Positions 62,237 through 64,000 of a stretch of 64,000 nucleotides of DNA are shown here, piece by piece; position 1 is the first letter of the stretch; each line of letters opens with the position of its first letter. A program made the translations under genes and the position numbers. Below the pieces are notes generated by a model. It made no database searches. It was not told the origin of the DNA and saw only the letters and a program-made list of their open reading frames with translations. This DNA is from Ancistrus triradiatus (taxonomy: Eukaryota; Chordata; Actinopteri; Siluriformes; Loricariidae): positions 372,001-436,000 of the forward strand of contig JAJAGP010000222.1 of NCBI GenBank assembly GCA_025084515.1, read 5' to 3'.

Positions 62237-63490
62237 TCATTGACCAAAAAAAAACACCCCACACCCAGATAGAAATGTCGGCTTGCTGCAAAACTTGCAT
62301 GCAGTTACGTCTCGGGCAGATATGTAAATGATTACAATTGTGGTCTGATTAGTCACTAGGTCTTGCCAAAAGAGGGCCTAAAAGTGATTCTTCCACTATA
62401 AAAAGGCTCTTAGAGGCTACTTTTGGGTAGTGTACCACTTGGTAAGAGATCATTGACTGCTAGACATGCCTCTACGATGCATTCGAAGACATTTTACCCT
62501 GTTGACAGGTACATCATTGAATGGAGAGAAACAGGATGGTCATTTTGACAAATTGTCCGCCATCTAGGCTGTCCTGACCTGGGTGTTAGGAGGTGTTGGG
62601 AGCAGTGTTTCAGTGAGGGCATGTAAACACAAAGAACAGGCTCTTGACCTCACAGACAGACCACCAGTATAGAGGATCGTTTGATCTGCAGACAAGAACG
62701 AGCATCTCCCACAGTTTTGTTGTCCACCATCCAGGCATTGGCGGTATTCCTACCCCTGACTCTGCCCGGACCATTTCCAAGTGCTTAGCAGAAGGAATTT
62801 ATCTTTCATGGCACCCTTGCAGTGGTGTCATGAAACAGAAACCTGAACTGCCATGAACTCTAACCATACGGTCTTTAGTGACGAATCCAGGTTCTGTTTG
62901 GGGTCTGAAGATGGTCAGGTTCAAGTATGAAGGCCTTGTGGTGAGTGCTTCAATCCTGCCTTTGTGGTGGAGCAACACACCATTGCATGTGACAGTTGGT
63001 CACCCTCTGGCAATGATATGAGGGACACTAACAACTCAGCGATATGTGCAGGACATCCTGCACCCACGTGTGTTGCCTCTCATGGCAGGTCTTCCCACTG
63101 GTATTTTTCAGCAAGGCTTTCCCAGGAATATCTCCACCAGATTGTAACACTTCCATGAGCTGCTCAGTTGCCAGATATATCCCCAGTTGAGCATTTATGG
63201 GACCAGTTGGGACAACAGCTTGGGCAACCTACAAGTGTACAGGATCTACCGACCCAGCTGCAACATTTCTGGGCAGATATGCCTCAGGATACCATATGGA
63301 ACCTGTTTGCCTCCATGCCCAAGTATAACTCATCTTGTACCCAGGCTAGAGGCAGCTTAACAGGATACTAGAGCCTCCTTTCAGTTGTACAGTTTTCCCC
63401 AATAAACGTACACATTATCATTACATTCACGTATATAATGTTTCATTCAATTTCAACACCTTCTTGGTGAGGTTTTTGTTTTGTCAGTGA
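62237..63490 (+). mobile_element. Tc1-like family E, near full-length but inactive
   Basis: The left end tcattgaccaaaaaaaaaca and the right end gtttttgttttgtcagtga are inverted. Between them is a decayed + strand transposase: SFVVHHPGIGGIPTPDSART near 62700, and at 63168-63371 PDISPVEHLWDQLGQQLGQP, then LQHFWADMPQDTIWNL. The DISPVEHLWDQL block is the second catalytic Asp motif of this enzyme family. Several stops and frameshifts separate the pieces. It is related to 4545-4980 and 56757-57845. Confidence 0.82.
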
Positions 63491-64000
63491 ATGCGTGTTG
63501 TCCAAAGACTACAATCTGCCCTACCAGCGTTCCATGATAACCCAGAAAGAATCGATGAGGCATATCAAAACACTCCTGTTGCCAAACACACATTGTTCAG
63601 CAAGCACCCCATGAGGTCCCACCACAAATAAAATAGAGAATAAAAGAAGTGAATGCTGAAGGCAAAAGGAAGGGAAGCTGCCGAGTTTCTAGAGGCTAGT
63701 CCTCAACTTGGAAAATGGACCTCTTTGACTGAGCAAAACACAGCGTTCGACAGCAGAGAGAGAAATTGAATATAAATTGTAGGTGGTCAGTCGAAGACGA
63801 GATCTAGACTATTTTGCCAAATCTCTCTGGTCTAGATCTGTCTCAAACTGCATTCTCCTCCAAGCCAGCACCTCAGGTCTGCGTCATATCCAGTTATTGA
63901 CTCCTCGAGGCAGTTTCTTCTGGGATTGTTAAGCCGCAAATCGATGAGCTGTCTGCCTTCATAAGCCGTTCCATTTTGTCCTTTGAGACGAGTCCACCTG
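63491..64000. other. intron sequence, no repeat recognised
   Basis: Repeat-free sequence containing gagatctagactatt and ctggtctagatctgtctc, a loosely inverted pair around 63800-63840. It may be single copy; no coding exon is seen. Confidence 0.35.

Noticed and set aside
1..64000. A novel defence, toxin or other gene system
   Set aside because: The only supported host gene is nbea; all other coding-like sequence is transposase or reverse-transcriptase debris or low-complexity translation.

Overview
The window is vertebrate, most likely teleost, nuclear DNA. It holds the 5' part of one protein-coding gene on the + strand, neurobeachin (nbea): 11 coding exons of 96-232 bp with GT/AG splice sites. 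Joined, they give one uninterrupted frame of 513 codons (1539 nt), and the junction phases fit at every splice. The first exon in the window already reads mid-protein, so the start codon and promoter lie upstream. The frame is still open at the last exon (ends at 58297), so most of this very large protein lies beyond the right edge. Everything else is intron, sized from about 0.7 to 11.3 kb, plus more than 20 kb of the intron before the first visible exon.

The organism is suggested by the repeats: many decayed Tc1-like transposons from several families, tRNA-headed SINEs with a tail reading GTCGCTCTGGATAAGGGCGT, small inverted-repeat elements, hAT-like elements and long (TG)n/(TA)n microsatellites. 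This mix is typical of ray-finned fish; an ostariophysan such as a catfish is plausible, but the sequence alone does not prove it. One 100-N assembly gap lies at 51938-52037.

Layout. 1-20623: upstream intron with SINEs, a hAT-like element with a perfect 8-bp target duplication (5965-7154), several copies of an 850-bp-class inverted-repeat element, a Tc1-like element (15065-16458), a 148-bp alternating purine-pyrimidine tract (19310-19457) and several repeat-free islands that may be conserved non-coding DNA. 20624-25816: four exons encoding helical-repeat sequence and the start of the ConA-like lectin (LamG-like) domain. 32080-36788: three exons that complete that domain. 42955-46889: three exons, the first directly preceded by about 1.2 kb of T/C-rich tandem repeat. 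46890-58144: an 11.3-kb intron packed with nested transposons, including a short Cys-containing reading frame beside the gap. 58145-58297: the last exon. 58298-64000: intron with two more Tc1-like elements.

No bacterial system, CRISPR array, rRNA, functional tRNA gene or intact transposase gene was found. The most useful observations concern repeat structure: nested and chimeric elements, the T/C tract at a splice acceptor, the potential Z-DNA tract, and a repeat family carrying a ZNF143/THAP11-type motif.
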